Positions 56,001 through 64,000 of a stretch of DNA of 64,000 bases are shown one piece after another. Below the pieces are notes generated by a model, which was not told the origin of the DNA, did no database searches, and saw only the letters and a program-made list of their open reading frames with translations. This DNA comes from Stenotrophomonas maltophilia (GTDB lineage: Bacteria; Pseudomonadota; Gammaproteobacteria; Xanthomonadales; Xanthomonadaceae). How positions within the stretch are numbered: position 1 is the stretch's first letter; every line of letters starts with the position of its first letter. A program made the translations under genes and the position numbers. The DNA lies in assembly GCF_023518235.1 (NCBI RefSeq), contig NZ_CP090423.1:3099001-3163000 (forward strand), in the 5' to 3' direction.

Positions 56001-58942
56001 GCCGTGATCGTCTGCGAGTAGGCCACGCCACCGGTCGCCGCCGGCAGCGTGGTCGGATCGACCACAACGGTCGGTGCCGACACCGCCAGTGTGTAGTTGT
56101 TGACGATGAAGAACGGTGCGCCGGTGCCGGTGGTGCTGTCGGTCGCTCTCACACTGAAGCTGAAGGTGCCGGCCTGCGTGGGCGTGCCGCTGAGCACGCC
56201 GGTCGACGACGAGAACGACAAGCCGTTGGGCAGGGTGCCGGTGAGCTGGTAGCTGTAGCCCGGGTTGCCACCACTGGCAACGAAGGTCGCGCTGTAGGCC
56301 GTACCGGCGGCGGTGCCTGCCAACGAACTCGGCGACAGCGACAGCACCGGCGCGCTGACCGTGCCTCCATAGCTGCGGTTGCCGGTGAAGCCACCGCCAT
56401 CGGTGGCAGTCACGGTGAAGCTGAACGGACCGGCCTGGGTCGGTGTGCCGCTCAGTTCACCCGTTGCAGCGTCGAGGCTGAGACCGACCGGCACCTGCCC
56501 CGCCGTGATGGCATAGGTGAAGGTAGTCGGCTGGCCGGAGCTGGCGGTGATGATCTGGTTGTAGGCAACGCCCGCCGCCGGCTGCGGCAGACCCGCCGGC
56601 GACACCGTGATGGTGGGCGCGGTGATGGACAGGACGTAGTTCTGCGTTCGCCTGAAGGGCGCGCCGGTACCAGTGGTGCTGTCGGTGACGCGCACCGAGA
56701 AGGTGAAAAGACCGGACTCCGTCGGCGAGCCGGACAGCGTACCGGTGGGCGACAGGGTCACGCCGTTGGGCAATGCTCCGGCACTGATGTCGAACGTATA
56801 CGGCGCGGTGCCATTGCCCGCGCTGAAAGGCACGTTCAACGGAGCACCCGCCGTGCCGGAGAGGCTGCCCGCCGGCGGCGTCAACGTCAGCGACGGCGCA
56901 GTCACGTTGAGGGTGTAGGGCTGGCTGCCGGTGTAGGGGCCGCTGCCGCCACTGCTGTCGGTGGCGGTGATCGTCAGCGGGAAGCTGCCCGCAGCCGTCG
57001 GCGTACCGCTGATCACGCCGGCAGTGGACAGGGTCACACCCGGCGGCAACGCACCTGCGGTAACCGCATAGGTGTAGGTGCCGCTACCGCCGGCAGCGGT
57101 CAGGTTCTGGTTGTAGGCGACGCCGGCACTCACCGTTGGCAGCGTGGGCGGGGTGATCGTGATCGTCGGTGCATTCACCGTCAGCAGCAGCGGGCCACTG
57201 GTGGCGCTGACCGGTCCGCTGCCACCACTGCTGTCGGTCACGCTGACCGTGAAGTTGAAGCTGCCACCTGCGCTCGGCGTGCCGGACAGGGTGCCGTTGC
57301 TGGCCAGGGTGATGCCCGCCGGCAGACTGCCCGATGCAATCGTGTAGGTGTACGGCGCGACGCCGCCGCTGACGCTGGCCAGCGACTGGCTGTAGGCCAC
57401 GCCGACCGTCGCCGCCGGCGGGTTGGCCGGTGCATAGGTGAGCGTTGCGGCGGCAATGGTCAGCGTCAGCGGGCCACTGGTGGCGCTGAACGGCCCGGTG
57501 CCGGTGCTGCTGTCGGTGGCGCGCACGGTGAAGTTGAAGGTGCCGTTGGCGCTGGCCGTGCCGGACAGCGTGCCATTGCTGGCCAGGGTGATGCCCGGCG
57601 GCAGGCTGCCGCTGGTGATCACATAGGTGTACGGCGCGGTGCCGCCGCTGGCGCCGGCCAGCGACTGGCTGTAGGCCACCCCGACCGTGCCGGCTGCCGG
57701 GCTGGACGGTGCGTAGCTGATGGTGGCCGGCGACACGGTGATGGTGACGGTGGCCGGCGCCGAGGTGCCGCCGGCATTGGTGGCGGTGTAGGTGAAGCTG
57801 TCCGGACCGGAATAGCTGGCAGTGGGTGTGTAGGTGATGGTGGTGCCGCTGGCGGTGGCCGTGCCGTGCGTGGCCTGGGTGCCGACCGCGACCGAGGTGG
57901 CGGTGCCGCCGGTGATGTTCAGCGTGATCGGGTTGTTGCTGCTGCCATGGGCCACGGTGGCGCTGGCCGCGCCGGCCACCGGCGGAATGACGTTCTGCAC
58001 GTTGATCGACAGGTTGGCCGCCGCGAAGAACGGCGTCGGCGTGCTGCTGTCGGTGATGCGCACGGTGAAGTTCTTCAGGCCCAATGCCGTCGGCGTGCCG
58101 CTGATGGTGCCGTTGCTGGCCAGTACCAGCCCGGCGGGCAGGGTGGTGCCACCATCCAGGAGGTAGGTATAGGGCGCCGTGCCGCCGGCACCGGTCAAGG
58201 TGAACGAGTACGGCGTACCGATCACTGCAGGGCCAGGTGCGTTGGTCACGCTGATGGTCGGTGCGGCGATGGTGACCGAGTAGCTGGCCGTGCCGGTGAG
58301 CGGCGTGCCCGCCGTGCTGTCGGTGGCGGTGACCGAAAACGCGAAGGTGCCCTGCGTGGTGGGCGTGCCGGACAGCACGCCACCGCTGCTCAACGTCAAT
58401 CCAGCCGGCAGTGCACCGGATGTGACGGCATAGCTGTAAGGCAGGGTGCCGCCACTGGAACTGAGCGTGACACCGGCATAGGGCGTGCCCACCGTTCCAC
58501 CGGGCACGGTGGCCGGCGAAATCGTGATCGGCGATGCGGCGGCCTGGATGTACACGGTGACCAGCACATTGTGCGAGCCGGTACCGTCGTCGAAGGCAAA
58601 GGTGTCGGTGGTCGATCCGTTGCCGCTGTGGGCATAGGAGATCTTCGAGGCGGCATGGCTGGTGACGGTGGCCGTACCGTTGCCGGCCGGCGTGGTCACG
58701 TTGCCGATGCCGAAGCCTGCAACGCCCTGGCAGCTGGAGGCATCAATGACGATCGTACTGCCGGCAGCCATCGGTGAACCGGCGCTGGCATTGGGCGGCG
58801 TGAAGGTTGCGCACGCCGCGCGTGCGATATCGGGCAGGGCGAGGGTAGCGCCCAGCAGCAGGATGGCTCCCAGGTGGCCCCAGAAACGACGGCCGAGCCC
58901 ATGGCGCATCGCGTCGCGATGCATCGACTCTGCGTGCCACAT
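53087..58942 (-). CDS. Giant Ig-repeat autotransporter adhesin
   Basis: A 1,951-residue surface protein. A signal region (HLGAILLLGATLALPDIARA) is followed by about twelve ~90-residue putative-Ig (He_PIG) repeats (motif GVAYSQ...SGALPPGI.LS..G.LSGTP), interspersed with about four tandem Big_9/cadherin-like repeats (THGTATASG.TITYTPTASYSG). A coiled-coil linker (AEVLGVLEAQAEGARRMAIG) leads to a ~270-residue autotransporter beta-barrel ending IQISVQKTLPP. The ATG at 58942 has AGGGGGCAC upstream. The opposite strand is also open because of the repeats. It is divergent from the three collar genes. Confidence 0.92.
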   Translation of the reverse strand: MWHAESMHRDAMRHGLGRRFWGHLGAILLLGATLALPDIARAACATFTPPNASAGSPMAAGSTIVIDASSCQGVAGFGIGNVTTPAGNGTATVTSHAASKISYAHSGNGSTTDTFAFDDGTGSHNVLVTVYIQAAASPITISPATVPGGTVGTPYAGVTLSSSGGTLPYSYAVTSGALPAGLTLSSGGVLSGTPTTQGTFAFSVTATDSTAGTPLTGTASYSVTIAAPTISVTNAPGPAVIGTPYSFTLTGAGGTAPYTYLLDGGTTLPAGLVLASNGTISGTPTALGLKNFTVRITDSSTPTPFFAAANLSINVQNVIPPVAGAASATVAHGSSNNPITLNITGGTATSVAVGTQATHGTATASGTTITYTPTASYSGPDSFTYTATNAGGTSAPATVTITVSPATISYAPSSPAAGTVGVAYSQSLAGASGGTAPYTYVITSGSLPPGITLASNGTLSGTASANGTFNFTVRATDSSTGTGPFSATSGPLTLTIAAATLTYAPANPPAATVGVAYSQSLASVSGGVAPYTYTIASGSLPAGITLASNGTLSGTPSAGGSFNFTVSVTDSSGGSGPVSATSGPLLLTVNAPTITITPPTLPTVSAGVAYNQNLTAAGGSGTYTYAVTAGALPPGVTLSTAGVISGTPTAAGSFPLTITATDSSGGSGPYTGSQPYTLNVTAPSLTLTPPAGSLSGTAGAPLNVPFSAGNGTAPYTFDISAGALPNGVTLSPTGTLSGSPTESGLFTFSVRVTDSTTGTGAPFRRTQNYVLSITAPTITVSPAGLPQPAAGVAYNQIITASSGQPTTFTYAITAGQVPVGLSLDAATGELSGTPTQAGPFSFTVTATDGGGFTGNRSYGGTVSAPVLSLSPSSLAGTAAGTAYSATFVASGGNPGYSYQLTGTLPNGLSFSSSTGVLSGTPTQAGTFSFSVRATDSTTGTGAPFFIVNNYTLAVSAPTVVVDPTTLPAATGGVAYSQTITASGGNGTYSFSLVSGALPAGMTLSSAGALSGTPTVAGTFNITVQATDGNGFTGSRAYSLVVNAPTITLAPATLPGGFGGVAYSQALAASGGVGSYTYSLSAGALPPGIALSSAGALSGTPTSIGSFNFTVTATDSVGFTGSQAYTFNVAAPTITLTPATLPAATGSIAYSQPLSASGGNGGYTYSLTAGTLPPGIALSSAGLISGTPTTTGSYSFTVRATDGFGFNGSQAYTVTVNAPAIVFVQTTLPGGQVAVAYSQTVSAGGGSGSFTYSLSAGALPPGIALSSAGAISGTPTAAGSYSFTLTATDSFGFSGSQPFTVGINQPVPVVVNDTATTPANAAASIDVTANDTGPITSIAIAQAPSHGTATVNGLNVVYTPASNFFGNDSFTYTATGPGGTSAAATVSVSVTPLAVPVAAAQSATVLAGQSVTVQAEAGAINGPFTAITISRAPSSGTAVVQGASIVYSADSDASGVVDFEYTLSNPFGASAPARISVTVNPRPVAPALTATAIAGREVTVDLTSGARGGPFTAAAVVSVSPADAGSATIAASGAGYTLAFTSAATFGGAVRITYTLSNAFATSAPGTVDVMVKPRSDPSRDAEVLGVLEAQAEGARRMAIGQINNFQRRLESLRAGGAAAGFSNGITFSSASSQRRTPQDDLLRKGIGASGEALSMIDEPALQGGVAPAAGTVDGFAFWTGGAVNFGTLKPGAGSNGIDFTTSGVSLGADRQIGPSLSLGAGLGYGHDASDIGRNGSRSTVDGYSVATYGSFHPEGGFYVDGLLGYQWLKFDARRFITDNGNTAYGSRDGTQWFASFSTGYQHRSDALLLTPYGRLDLARATLDGYREHGDEVYALDYQRQTVNTSTATAGVLAQWLVKRDYGMWTPQLRAEFGHDMQGSSQAFMRYVDLMSGPVYRATLDRQSRNHTLLGAGIGLQTLKGWTLRAEYQNQLDSSSRDNQGIQISVQKTLPP

Positions 58943-59232
58943 GTTGTGCCCCCTGCTTGCCCGCCGTCCCGACGGGCGCTGCGCCGTGTGGCGCGAGTGA
59001 GAAAACCGCCGTGGCCCCCGGACGGGCGCCGCGGTTCCTGACCTCCCCACCCTGCAGACTCCCTGGCCCTGCCTGGCGGTCCTGCCCCCCTTGAATCCCT
59101 GCATCCCTTGGGCTGGCAGCGCGATATTCTTGCTCATGGATACCGGCACTTGTCAACACCCAGAATAATGCGCCAGAGTTATGTCGCCGGCCGGGGGCTG
59201 AGTGCCGGCGCCTATCCCAGGGGGAATATCGT

Positions 59233-59736
59233 ATGTCGGAACCCTTTCTCGGGCAGATAATGCCCGTGGCGTTCAACTTCGCGCCCAGGTCTTTCGCTTT
59301 CTGCAATGGCCAGGTGCTGCCCATCGCGCAGAACCAGGCGCTCTTTTCGCTGCTGGGTGTTTCCTACGGCGGCAACGGCACAACCAACTTCCAGCTGCCC
59401 GATCTGCGCAGCCGTACGCCCCGCGGATCCATCAGCGGCACCAACACCGGTGAACGCCAGGGCGTGGAGAACGTAACCCTGCTGGCCACGCAGATTCCCC
59501 AGCACACGCACGTTTTCGGCGGCACCACCGCCGACGGTACAACACGCATTCCGCAGGGCAATGTGCTGCTCGGAAAAACCGGGACGCAGAATGTCTACGG
59601 CGCATCCGGCGGCGCCCAGATACCTCTGAACGTGCTCGATAACAGCGGCCAGACGCAGCCCCATGCAAACCTGCAGCCATACCTGGTCATCAATTTCTGC
59701 ATCGCACTCAGCGGAATCTACCCCTCGCGCAACTGA
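59233..59736 (+). CDS. Phage tail-collar domain protein 1 (MdpB type)
   Basis: A 167-residue tail-collar protein. MSEPFLGQIMPVAFNFAPRS begins the conserved collar fold, CNGQVLPIAQNQALFSLLG is the family core, GGNGTTNFQLPDLRSRTPRG follows, and the end is INFCIALSGIYPSRN. Members resemble the short-tail-fibre tip and the microcystin-dependent protein family. A cluster of three such genes is common outside phages; the role is unknown. It is preceded by an AGGGGGAA leader. Confidence 0.88.
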   Translation: MSEPFLGQIMPVAFNFAPRSFAFCNGQVLPIAQNQALFSLLGVSYGGNGTTNFQLPDLRSRTPRGSISGTNTGERQGVENVTLLATQIPQHTHVFGGTTADGTTRIPQGNVLLGKTGTQNVYGASGGAQIPLNVLDNSGQTQPHANLQPYLVINFCIALSGIYPSRN

Positions 59737-59750
59737 CCGGAGTTTCTGCC

Positions 59751-60281
59751 ATGTCTCAACCCTTTGTTGGCGAAGTCCGTCTGTTTCCCTATAACTTCGC
59801 GCCGGTGGGGTGGTTCGACTGTGATGGCCGGCTGCTGCCCATCTCAGAGTACGAAGTGTTGTTCACCCTGATCGGCACCACCTACGGCGGCGATGGTGTT
59901 TCCACCTTCGGCCTGCCCAATCTGTGTGGACGCGTGCCGGTGCACCAGGGCACTGGCGGTGGTCTGGGCACCTACATAGTGGGCCAGGCGGCCGGCAGCG
60001 AATCGGTCACCCTGACCACCGCCCAGCTGCCCGCACACACTCATGCGTTCAACGCGGTGAATTCGGCGGCCAGTTCGCCATCACCCGGACCGGCGTTGCA
60101 GCTCGGTGCGGTCAGCGGCGACACACTCTATACCGACAGCATCACCGGCCTGGGCAGTGGCAACCTGGCGCCCGCCTCGGTGAGCGCGGTCGGTGGCAGC
60201 CAGCCACACGACAACACCATGCCCTCGCTGGTCGCCCGCTACTGCATTGCATGGGCCGGCGTCTTCCCGTCGCAAGGCTGA
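59751..60281 (+). CDS. Phage tail-collar domain protein 2
   Basis: A 176-residue paralogue: MSQPFVGEVRLFPYNFAPVG, CDGRLLPISEYEVLFTLIGT, GGDGVSTFGLPNLCGRVPVH, ending YCIAWAGVFPSQG. GGAG is eight bases before the ATG. It is spaced 14 bp from copy 1. A gene duplication with differing middle parts gives different surface loops. Confidence 0.88.
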   Translation: MSQPFVGEVRLFPYNFAPVGWFDCDGRLLPISEYEVLFTLIGTTYGGDGVSTFGLPNLCGRVPVHQGTGGGLGTYIVGQAAGSESVTLTTAQLPAHTHAFNAVNSAASSPSPGPALQLGAVSGDTLYTDSITGLGSGNLAPASVSAVGGSQPHDNTMPSLVARYCIAWAGVFPSQG

Positions 60282-60312
60282 CGATCATCGAACGCCTACC
60301 AGGACCCACATC

Positions 60313-60846
60313 ATGAGCGATCCCTTCCTCGGCGAAATCCAGATCTACGGTTTCAACTACGCCCCTTACAACTGGGCGATGTGCCAGGGCCAACTGATGC
60401 CGATCCAGCAGAACACCGCGTTGTTCTCGCTGCTGGGAACCACCTTCGGCGGCAACGGCACCAGCAACTACCAGCTGCCGAACTACACCAACAACATCGC
60501 ATGTGGCCAGGGCACGGGACCCGGCCTGAGCCCGCGCGTGATGGGCGAAACCTTCGGCAGCGACAGCGTCACGCTGCTGATCAACGAGATGCCCAACCAC
60601 ACCCACGGCGCACGCATCTACAACCAGCCCGATACCGCGCACCGCAGTGGCATTCCGGCCAGCGGCAATGCACTGATCACACCGGAGTCGAGCCCGATCC
60701 TGGCCGCCACGCCGACGGTCACCAGCACCTTCCCGCTGACCACGGTGGGCGCTGCGGGAGGCGGCCTGCCGCACGAGAACCGCCAGCCCTATCTCACCTT
60801 GAACTTCTGCATCAGCCTGTCCGGCGTCTTCCCGCAACGGCCGTGA
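60313..60846 (+). CDS. Phage tail-collar domain protein 3
   Basis: A 177-residue paralogue: MSDPFLGEIQIYGFNYAPYN, CQGQLMPIQQNTALFSLLGT, GGNGTSNYQLPNYTNNIACG, ending NFCISLSGVFPQRP. AGGA precedes the ATG. It overlaps the GNAT gene by four bases (GTGA), so the three collar genes and the acetyltransferase form one transcript. Confidence 0.88.
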   Translation: MSDPFLGEIQIYGFNYAPYNWAMCQGQLMPIQQNTALFSLLGTTFGGNGTSNYQLPNYTNNIACGQGTGPGLSPRVMGETFGSDSVTLLINEMPNHTHGARIYNQPDTAHRSGIPASGNALITPESSPILAATPTVTSTFPLTTVGAAGGGLPHENRQPYLTLNFCISLSGVFPQRP

Positions 60847-61400
60847 CTGCGAACGTAACGCTGGCCTTTCCCCCGCTGCGCGCAGCCTGGCTGCCGGTGG
60901 CGGGGGACGGTCTTCCTGCAGGCCTCAGCGTGCGCGAAGCGGAGGACAGCGACCTGCCCTTTCTGCAGCAGCTCTATGCCGAATCACGTGCCGCCGAGCT
61001 GGCCAATGTGCCGTGGCCGGATGCGTTGCGGCAGGCGTTCCTGGACAGCCAGTTCGCACTGCAGCACCTGCACTACACACGGCATTACCAGCCGGCGCAC
61101 TATCTGCTGGTCGAGCAGGCCGGCGAACCGATCGGGCGCCTCTACCTGCACTGCGACGAGCACGAGGCGACCCTGATCGACATCGCCCTGCTGCAGACTG
61201 CACGCGGCCGTGGCATCGGCTCGGCCCTGGTGCGCTGGGTGCAGCGCGCGGCACACGGTGTGCAGCTGCACAGTGTGGTGCTGCATGTGGCCTGGGAGAA
61301 TCTGGCCGCGCGCCGGCTCTACGAACGCCTCGCGTTCCACACCGAAGGCGATACCGGCAGCCACCTGCGGATGCGCTGGCTGGCCACCGCCGTCAGTTGA
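60843..61400 (+). CDS. GNAT-family N-acetyltransferase
   Basis: A 185-residue acetyltransferase with a GTG start overlapping collar gene 3. The acetyl-CoA loop is LLQTARGRGIGSALVRWVQR (motif A), and VAWENLAARRLYERLAF is motif B. The collar cluster suggests it modifies one of those proteins or a surface component; the substrate is unknown. Confidence 0.88.
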   Translation: MTANVTLAFPPLRAAWLPVAGDGLPAGLSVREAEDSDLPFLQQLYAESRAAELANVPWPDALRQAFLDSQFALQHLHYTRHYQPAHYLLVEQAGEPIGRLYLHCDEHEATLIDIALLQTARGRGIGSALVRWVQRAAHGVQLHSVVLHVAWENLAARRLYERLAFHTEGDTGSHLRMRWLATAVS

Positions 61401-61686
61401 ACAGCGCCTGGTAGATGAAACCGGTGCGGTCACGTGCGATCGGCACCAGGAAAATACCGAACTCGCCCAGGCCGTGATGGCGCATGGTGTAGGTGCGCTG
61501 CGGGAACAGCACCGCCGATTCATTGCGGAACAGCAGCGAGAACGGCGCGCGCATCTGGCCGGTCAAGCGCTGATCGGGCAGCGGTGCTGCCTCGACGAGC
61601 ACGAACGGTACGCCGGTGTTTTCGATGTCGGCACTGAAGGTTTCGTTGAGATGACCTGCGAACTGGTCCAGCTGGAAAAAGTGCAT
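61393..61686 (-). CDS. DUF6916-type small protein of the collar cluster
   Basis: A 97-residue protein: MHFFQLDQFAGHLNETFSAD, then LVEAAPLPDQ, PFSLLFRNESAVLFPQRTY, and an end with FGIFLVPIARDRTGFIYQALFN. This pattern matches DUF6916, which accompanies MdpB-type tail proteins. GGGAGGGG precedes the ATG. The 3' end overlaps the convergent GNAT gene by eight bases. Confidence 0.65.
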   Translation of the reverse strand: MHFFQLDQFAGHLNETFSADIENTGVPFVLVEAAPLPDQRLTGQMRAPFSLLFRNESAVLFPQRTYTMRHHGLGEFGIFLVPIARDRTGFIYQALFN

Positions 61687-61821
61687 GCGTCCCCTCCCCC
61701 GGTTGTCAGCGAGCATGCCCAAGCCGTCGCACGCTTTCAATGGGGGCGGCGCAAAGGCCACGCGGGCGTGATTGGGGGATACTCGCGCTTCCCTTGCCCG
61801 GCACATCAAAGGACCGAGCCC

Positions 61822-62271
61822 ATGCGTATCTGCCTGCTGTTGTTCGCCCTGTGCGGCCCCCTGCTGGCAACCGCAAGCCCGGCCGCCACCCGGCTGCCTG
61901 ATGCCGCCCTGCCCGCGCCGCTGGAACGCGTGCTGCGCGATTACGAGCAGGCCTGGCGCGCGGCTGATGCCAAGGCACTGGCTGCGCTGTTTGCCGAGGA
62001 TGGTTTTGTACTGCAGAGCAACCAGCCACCGGTGCGCGGGCGCAGTGCCATCGAGGCGGCGTATGCCGGCCAGGGCGGCAGCCCGTTGCGGTTGCGTGCG
62101 CTGGCCTACGCCGTGGAAGAGAACACCGGTTACATCATCGGTGCCTACAGCTACGGCAACAACGCGGGCGATACCGGCAAGTTCACGCTCACGCTGAAGC
62201 GCGTGGGTGATGGGCCGTGGTTGATTTTCTCGGACATGGACAACGGCAATGCGCCACCGCGTGCGCGCTGA
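61822..62271 (+). CDS. Exported NTF2-like (DUF4440) protein
   Basis: A 149-residue protein. A signal peptide (MRICLLLFALCGPLLATASP) precedes an NTF2/SnoaL-like fold: VLRDYEQAWRAADAKALAALFAEDGF and GRSAIEAAYAGQGGSPL, ending FSDMDNGN. The family is of diverse function; no ligand is evident. AAAGGA is upstream of the ATG. Confidence 0.8.
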   Translation: MRICLLLFALCGPLLATASPAATRLPDAALPAPLERVLRDYEQAWRAADAKALAALFAEDGFVLQSNQPPVRGRSAIEAAYAGQGGSPLRLRALAYAVEENTGYIIGAYSYGNNAGDTGKFTLTLKRVGDGPWLIFSDMDNGNAPPRAR

Positions 62272-62278
62272 TGGTTTC

Positions 62279-62302
62279 CGCCGGGCATGGCCCGGCGCTA
62301 CC
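62279..62302. repeat. REP palindrome
   Basis: CGCCGGGCATGGCCCGGCGCTAC between DUF4440 and gpsA terminator. Confidence 0.75.
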
Positions 62303-62308
62303 GAAAAA

Positions 62309-62332
62309 AACCCCGGCATGTGGCCGGGGTTT
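62309..62332 (-). terminator. Rho-independent terminator of gpsA
   Basis: AACCCCGGC-CACAT-GCCGGGGTT (minus strand) is followed by TTTTT. Confidence 0.9.
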
Positions 62333-62337
62333 TCGAT

Positions 62338-63363
62338 TTACTTGAACAGCGTGTCCGGATATTCCGGTTTCTGTTCCCGCGCCAGCAATGCGCGCAGACC
62401 TTCTTCCGGCGTCTGCTCGCCGTGCAGCACGGCACGCACGCGGTCGGAGATCGGCAGGTCGATGCCATGCCGGCGTGCCTGTCGCATCACTTCGTCGGCG
62501 GTCTGCACCGACTCGACCACCTGGCCGATTTCGCGCACGGCATCCTGCAGCGTCTGGCCACGGCCCAGGGCCAGGCCCAGGCGGCGGTTGCGCGACAGGT
62601 CACCGGTGCAGGTCAGCACCAGATCGCCCAGGCCGGCCAGGCCCATCAGCGTTTCCGGCTTGGCACCGATCGCAGCGGCCAGGCGCAGCATCTCGTTCAG
62701 ACCTCGGGTGATCAGGCCGGCACGGGCGTTGAGGCCCAGCTGCATGCCATCGGCCACGCCGGTGGCCACGGCCAGCACGTTCTTCATCGCGCCGCCCAGC
62801 TCGGCGCCGACCATGTCGTCGCCGGTATAGGCGCGGAACGCCGGGCCGTGCATGGCCTCGGCCACCGTCTGCGCGAACTCGGGCACGTCGCCGTGCACGG
62901 TGATCGCGGTCGGCAGGCCCTGGGTCACTTCCTTGGCGAACGACGGGCCGGTGACCACGGCCAGCGGCACGTCCTCGCCCAGCACCTCGCGCGCCACCTC
63001 ATGCAGGAAGCGGCCCGAGCCGGGTTCGAAGCCCTTGGTGGCCCAGGCCACGCCGGCACCGGCCGGACGCAGCGGCGCCAGCGCGCGCACGGTTTCACCG
63101 AAGGCGTGCGACGGGGTCACCACCAGGATCCAGGCCGCGCCCTGCACCGCCGACGCCAGGTCGGTGGTGGCACGCAGGCTGTCCGGCAGCGGGATGCCCG
63201 GCAGGTAGCGCGGGTTCTCGTGGCGCTGGTCGATGGCTTCGACCACGGCGGCATCGCGCCCCCACAGCACGGTCGGGTGACCGTGCCGTGCGAGCAGGCT
63301 GGCCAGCGCGGTTCCCCAGGAACCGGCGCCCAGCACGGCGATCTTGTCAGCGGTAGTGCTCAT
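62338..63363 (-). CDS. gpsA: Glycerol-3-phosphate dehydrogenase [NAD(P)+]
   Basis: A 341-residue cytosolic enzyme that makes glycerol-3-phosphate for phospholipids. The N-terminal Rossmann motif is [38 protein letters not shown] and [21 protein letters not shown] carry the conserved Lys, and [20 protein letters not shown] is the signature. The length is normal. It starts 21 bp after secB on the same strand; secB-gpsA is a typical neighbour pair in proteobacteria. Confidence 0.96.
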   Translation of the reverse strand: MSTTADKIAVLGAGSWGTALASLLARHGHPTVLWGRDAAVVEAIDQRHENPRYLPGIPLPDSLRATTDLASAVQGAAWILVVTPSHAFGETVRALAPLRPAGAGVAWATKGFEPGSGRFLHEVAREVLGEDVPLAVVTGPSFAKEVTQGLPTAITVHGDVPEFAQTVAEAMHGPAFRAYTGDDMVGAELGGAMKNVLAVATGVADGMQLGLNARAGLITRGLNEMLRLAAAIGAKPETLMGLAGLGDLVLTCTGDLSRNRRLGLALGRGQTLQDAVREIGQVVESVQTADEVMRQARRHGIDLPISDRVRAVLHGEQTPEEGLRALLAREQKPEYPDTLFK

Positions 63364-63383
63364 CCGTGACGTCGCAGCAGGGA

Positions 63384-63902
63384 TCAGGCGTTGCCGGCCG
63401 GCTCGGAGTCAGCCAGCGACGGTGCGTCGCCCTGCTCCTGGCGCTGGCGCAGGGTTTCTGCGTACAGGCCTTCGAAGTTGATCGGCTGCAGGAAGAACGG
63501 CGGGAAGCCACCGGCCTGGATCAGGTCGCTGATCAGCTGGCGCACGTACGGGAACAGGATGTTCGGGCACTGGGTGCCGAGCAGCACGTCGATCGACTGC
63601 GGGTCCAGGCCGACCAGGCCGAACACGCCGGCCTGCTTCACTTCGGCCACGTAGGCGGTGCGCTCACCGGCCTGGCAGGTCAGGGTCACGGCCAGCACGA
63701 CTTCGAAGGCGTTCTCACCCAGGCGCTGCACCTGCTGGTTCAGGTTCAGCTGCAGCTCCGGCTGCACCTGGTCATTGAAGATGGTCGGTGCGTTCGGCGA
63801 CTCGAAGGAGACGTCCTTGACGTAGATCTTCTCGACGGTGAAAGCGGGGCCGGTGGCGGCATCGACCGGCGCAGCGGCGCCGTTGGTGATCTCTTCGGAC
63901 AT
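63384..63902 (-). CDS. secB: Protein-export chaperone SecB
   Basis: A 172-residue tetrameric chaperone that hands preproteins to SecA. The characteristic segments are [61 protein letters not shown] and [14 protein letters not shown]. The acidic, slightly extended C-terminal tail ([17 protein letters not shown]) is usual in this group. The ATG at 63902 is preferred; the frame to 63992 is an intergenic extension. The remaining 98 bases to the window edge show no supportable gene. Confidence 0.96.
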   Translation of the reverse strand: MSEEITNGAAAPVDAATGPAFTVEKIYVKDVSFESPNAPTIFNDQVQPELQLNLNQQVQRLGENAFEVVLAVTLTCQAGERTAYVAEVKQAGVFGLVGLDPQSIDVLLGTQCPNILFPYVRQLISDLIQAGGFPPFFLQPINFEGLYAETLRQRQEQGDAPSLADSEPAGNA

Positions 63903-64000
63903 TTCCAGTAACTCCAATGAATGCAATGAAAACGAGGGTCGAACTACTGCGATGGGGGCGGCATCAGGCCCATACAAGGCCAGATCCGCCACCTGCGACG

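Noticed and set aside
52577..58777. A 2,066-codon open frame on the plus strand opposite the autotransporter
   Set aside because: It is the mirror of a highly repetitive Gly/Ala/Thr/Ser-rich gene; its translation is low-complexity Arg/Gly/Ala and lacks domains, and the minus-strand product has clear Ig repeats and a barrel.
59233..61686. A prophage remnant or tailocin
   Set aside because: Only collar-type proteins are present; no portal, sheath, tape-measure, baseplate, lysis or integrase genes.

Overview
The window reads as chromosomal DNA of a Stenotrophomonas maltophilia-type gammaproteobacterium (Xanthomonadaceae). The support is high GC, Xanthomonas-like proteins (OleA, Ax21, EvgS-type sensors, a TPP-riboswitch TonB receptor with PnuT), and dozens of short palindromes with a terminal GTAG, the SMAG/REP-like repeats typical of this species. 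I identify about 57 protein genes and see no rRNA, tRNA or CRISPR.

Layout. 0-9.2 kb: 5' end of malate synthase (aceB) with a divergent LysR gene; a second LysR gene convergent with an MFS exporter that has an ATAC-N7-GTAT operator; signal peptidase I; two tandem degenerate type II dehydroquinase-like genes; an M3 oligopeptidase; an acyltransferase; arfB. 9.2-15.4 kb: DUF2059 protein, truC, the ubiJ-ubiB-O-methyltransferase operon, ddl and a small DUF1328 protein. 15.4-20.7 kb: oleD, oleC, oleB and oleA, the long-chain olefin pathway, interrupted by an opposite-strand YkgJ-type gene. 20.8-29.3 kb: DUF4156 lipoprotein, a large M16 peptidase, a strong sigma-54 promoter with upstream dyads before a secreted four-repeat protein, trmL, and gcdH divergent from ETF:ubiquinone oxidoreductase plus a c-type cytochrome. 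29.3-41.7 kb: a two-SBP hybrid sensor kinase divergent from its NarL-type regulator, a glycine-zipper protein, an APH-like kinase, a TPP riboswitch with TonB receptor and pnuT, a TonB-like protein, a DyP peroxidase and ax21.

41.9-48.75 kb is an accessory island of clearly lower GC. Its core is a tightly overlapping three-gene operon: (1) three ubiquitin-like domains fused to an E2-like domain, (2) a JAB/JAMM isopeptidase fused to an E1/ThiF adenylating domain, (3) a Cys-rich DUF6527 protein. Divergent from it lie an XRE repressor, an ImmA/IrrE metalloprotease and an unrecognised protein with a PD-(D/E)XK-like motif. This is a complete bacterial ubiquitin-like conjugation set under an apparent protease-controlled switch, probably anti-phage defence. 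On the right the island ends in a beheaded exonuclease gene overlapping the first codons of a core gene.

48.75-64 kb returns to core-like DNA: a DUF2268 protease, an Lpp-like lipoprotein, an L,D-transpeptidase that probably starts at AUU, a stand-alone EF-Tu domain-III-like protein, a small protein behind a structured leader, an Ivy-like lysozyme inhibitor, a 1,951-residue Ig-repeat autotransporter, three tandem tail-collar proteins with GNAT and DUF6916 genes, a DUF4440 protein, gpsA and secB.
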